Positions 62,103 through 64,000 of a DNA stretch of 64,000 bases are shown in pieces. The stretch's first letter is position 1. The number at the start of each line of letters is the position of its first letter. The notes below the pieces were generated by a model that was not told where the DNA came from, searched no databases, and saw only the letters and a program-made list of their open reading frames with translations. This DNA comes from Taxillus chinensis (lineage: Eukaryota > Streptophyta > Magnoliopsida > Santalales > Loranthaceae): contig CM042084.1 in the NCBI GenBank assembly GCA_023512835.1, forward strand, positions 16,316,403-16,380,402, given 5' to 3'. A program made the translations under genes and the position numbers.

Positions 62103-62340
62103 ACACCCCACCGCCCTTTGCGAGATGGCATATCTGGGGCCAAAACCAAGGCCCTCCAGGGGGGGTGCTTTGGCACCAGGCAGGCGGCCCCCACGGGCTA
62201 GCTCACTTTTTCCATTATACCATTTGGCTCACCCAACTAGCCTCATATAGGCCTTTGGCTAACATAGACTCTACTAACAGACTACTTTTAAAAACAGACT
62301 CAAAAACAACTCAACCTCAATGGGTGCCACATAGCCCAGG
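61594..62340 (-). mobile_element. LTR-retrotransposon relic 2 (partner 27420-27905), with an internal insertion
   Basis: On the minus strand: LTR-like text, degenerate primer-binding site TGGTATAAGAACC (61873-61885), gag text MNKRQECLEAKLDERFDQI, and CHECGKWDYYAQVG, a CCHC knuckle in which His and the last Cys are changed. It matches relic 1 except for an insertion at 61986-62203 and a short gag deletion. No pol domains follow. Confidence 0.55.
61986..62203. other. 218-bp insertion in relic 2 with an 87-base A tract
   Basis: The text cactttttcc occurs on both sides (61976-61985 and 62204-62213) and once in relic 1, as expected of a 10-bp target duplication. The insert contains 87 A's (62012-62098) followed by a GC-rich stretch. 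It might be a small retroposed piece, but the A tract lies inside rather than at the end, and poor consensus is possible. Confidence 0.45.
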
Positions 62341-62663
62341 ATGGACCTATGGGGGGGCAGGTCGGAACCCCCTAACCTAATTGTAATTTGGAATAATAAT
62401 TTCTAAATGTGAGTTACACTAAAGCTAACAAATTATATCTCGGTGCCCCCTAACCTAACATCCTAAATCTGTCGTTGTCATAACCCTCATAGCACCTTAC
62501 TTCAAATGAAGGTGGTGGGAGAGATGACAAAGGCACATGTGTGGTGGTTGATGGCGGCGAGATAAGATCCTTTCTTCCCAATCCGAAGAGGTCGTGGACG
62601 AAACGAACAAGCTTCGCTGCAACATCACAAAGGTTGAGGATGGTGGCGGCAAGGTTCACTGAT
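62341..62663. other. Unassigned segment before the second CACTA end
   Basis: Mixed composition; 'gtgccccctaacctaacatc' resembles text from common plant repeats. A minus-strand frame of 69 codons (62659-62450) has no motif I recognise. It could be a fragment of a TE or a host exon. Confidence 0.3.
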
Positions 62664-64000
62664 CACTACAAAAAAAAAAAGTTATTGAGACGGACATAGA
62701 ACCATCCCTAAAAGAGACACTGTTTTGTCCCAAATCAGTATTTGAAATAGTTTTAAATCATCGTATAGCCATCTGAATAGCTTTCATTTGGGACGAAAGT
62801 CATCTTTCCATCCCAAATTTATTTTTCGATGATCGCTAGCATCCCAACATCAATCCAATGAATTAATTAAACTTAAACATATTTGAGACGATTTTTTCCG
62901 TCTCAAATTATTGGTAATAGTTTGTTCCATATGAAATTATCTTACAACAGTTTTTTCCATCTCAGATTGTTAGTAATGATTTTATCCGTCTCAAAGTAAA
63001 TTCAATTGATTTTCAATTTATAACTAACTTTGCAACATTTTTTATTTGTTACTAAATACCATTTGAAACACTTGTTTATTTATCTCTATTAACTTTATTT
63101 TCTACATGAAACTTAATGACAGTTTTAATCCATTTGTGCCAGTTTTAAATTTTATGCTAGGAAATTTTTTTTGCCAATTTTATTCTAAAACAATATATCC
63201 ATATATAAAATAAAATCCATCAAATAATATATATCTATATAAAATAAAATAGATAAAAAATGGTGTGCTAGTTAAATGTTATACATATGCCTTAGAGACC
63301 ACTATCTCATATTGAAAACAAACCATAATTCCTAGGGGAATCATTCCCACAAGAGATATGCGTCTATATCTTGCATTCCTCATCACTTTAATAACACCTT
63401 ATCTCGAGCAATAGCCTCTAATGTCCCATCTGGACTCATACTCACTTGTACTTTCATATCCGATTGCATTATTCATCATGCTATACAATAATAAAGAAAA
63501 AAAAAGAAATTGCCACAACATATTTCAAAATGTCACTTAATTGTAATATGCCAAAGATCAACTTACCATTAGTCCTCAACAATAATTATCTAGTTGCTAA
63601 CTATTTTTTGGAGTGTGTCTCCATAAAAAATTTGAACTTTGAGAGTGAAACCCCATTCGGAGTATTTATCTACAAAATCATAAGTATAAATTTCAAAGCT
63701 ATTCTTTATAAAAAATAATTAAGTTAATTTTTTTACTTAAATTAGTAAAAAATAAATAAACAAAACTTCACTGTTTCTTTTAACTTTTGGCCATAAGACT
63801 TCCTACCCACACAATGATATATTTTAACTTTGACCCGATTATCATGATTGTTTTGGATTTTTATCTGCACATTACAAAGTAGTCCAATAATGCACTATGT
63901 AAATAAATTTTGATAAGCAATTTATAATTGGGTTGGAAATTTACTAAAAATAAAATAATATATATATATATAATAGTTAATGAAAAAAAACACATTTTAT
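62664..64000 (+). mobile_element. Left end of a second CACTA transposon, running off the window
   Basis: Starts with CACTACAAAAAAAAAAAG at 62664, the canonical terminus, followed by subterminal repeats built on gagacgg / ccgtctcaaa (62687, 62888-62917, 62988). Then AT-rich sequence to the window edge without a clear transposase. A different family from the 45-48 kb element, whose subterminal motif is ctatacc. The other end and the 3-bp duplication lie outside. Confidence 0.75.

Noticed and set aside
61777..62250. Frame with a long poly-lysine stretch
   Set aside because: It is the translation of the 87-base A tract within an LTR-element relic.

Overview
The window is nuclear DNA from a flowering plant, most likely a dicot. 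The evidence is GT-AG introns, a chloroplast-type lumazine synthase gene, Cf-9/HcrVf/EIX2-like LRR receptor-like proteins (RLPs), and plant-type copia, CACTA, PIF/Harbinger, SINE and LINE-like elements. I cannot name the species.

Layout. (1) Bases 423-5278, plus strand: the last four coding exons of 6,7-dimethyl-8-ribityllumazine synthase (riboflavin pathway). The gene starts left of the window. One intron holds a GC-rich, poly(A)-tailed LINE-like insert. (2) Bases ~7.3-61 kb: a tandem cluster of intronless RLP genes, all on the minus strand. Three look intact (9947-13252, 33373-36726, 40391-43522). Two are nearly full-length pseudogenes (21057-24458, 55453-58627). Four are fragments (7362-8385, 16966-18252, 26207-26606, 60507-60891), and one short piece is inverted in a scrambled spot near 16.7 kb. 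Spacers between RLP copies are themselves repeated modules (shared TATA region, shared 3' flank, shared spacer blocks), so the unit of duplication was gene plus flanks. (3) Mobile elements inside the spacers: a decayed copia relic (28183-31280), a more complete but broken copia element with one LTR (50105-~54440), a CACTA-like element carrying TPX2-domain exons (45242-48510), a PIF/Harbinger-type element (48687-49749), a SINE with 17-bp target duplications (39803-40013) and a truncated relative (20050-20206), two relics of an LTR element with primer-binding site and gag remnants (about 27.4-27.9 kb and 61.6-62.3 kb), and the left end of a second CACTA element (62664 to the window end).

How the genes relate. 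The RLPs are predicted cell-surface receptors with a signal peptide, LRRNT cap, about thirty LRRs, one membrane span and a very short tail without a kinase. They would need a partner kinase (SOBIR1/BAK1 type) to signal. Paralogues differ mainly in the number of near-identical 72-bp LRR units, which fits unequal exchange. The lumazine synthase gene is a housekeeping neighbour with no evident link.

The window also holds sequence that looks like poor consensus rather than biology, notably 54420-55000 (long homopolymers of all four bases) and an 87-base A tract at 62012-62098. I found no convincing wholly new system. The most unusual structures are the inverted RLP-derived hairpin at 16749-16954 and the TPX2 exons inside a CACTA-like element.
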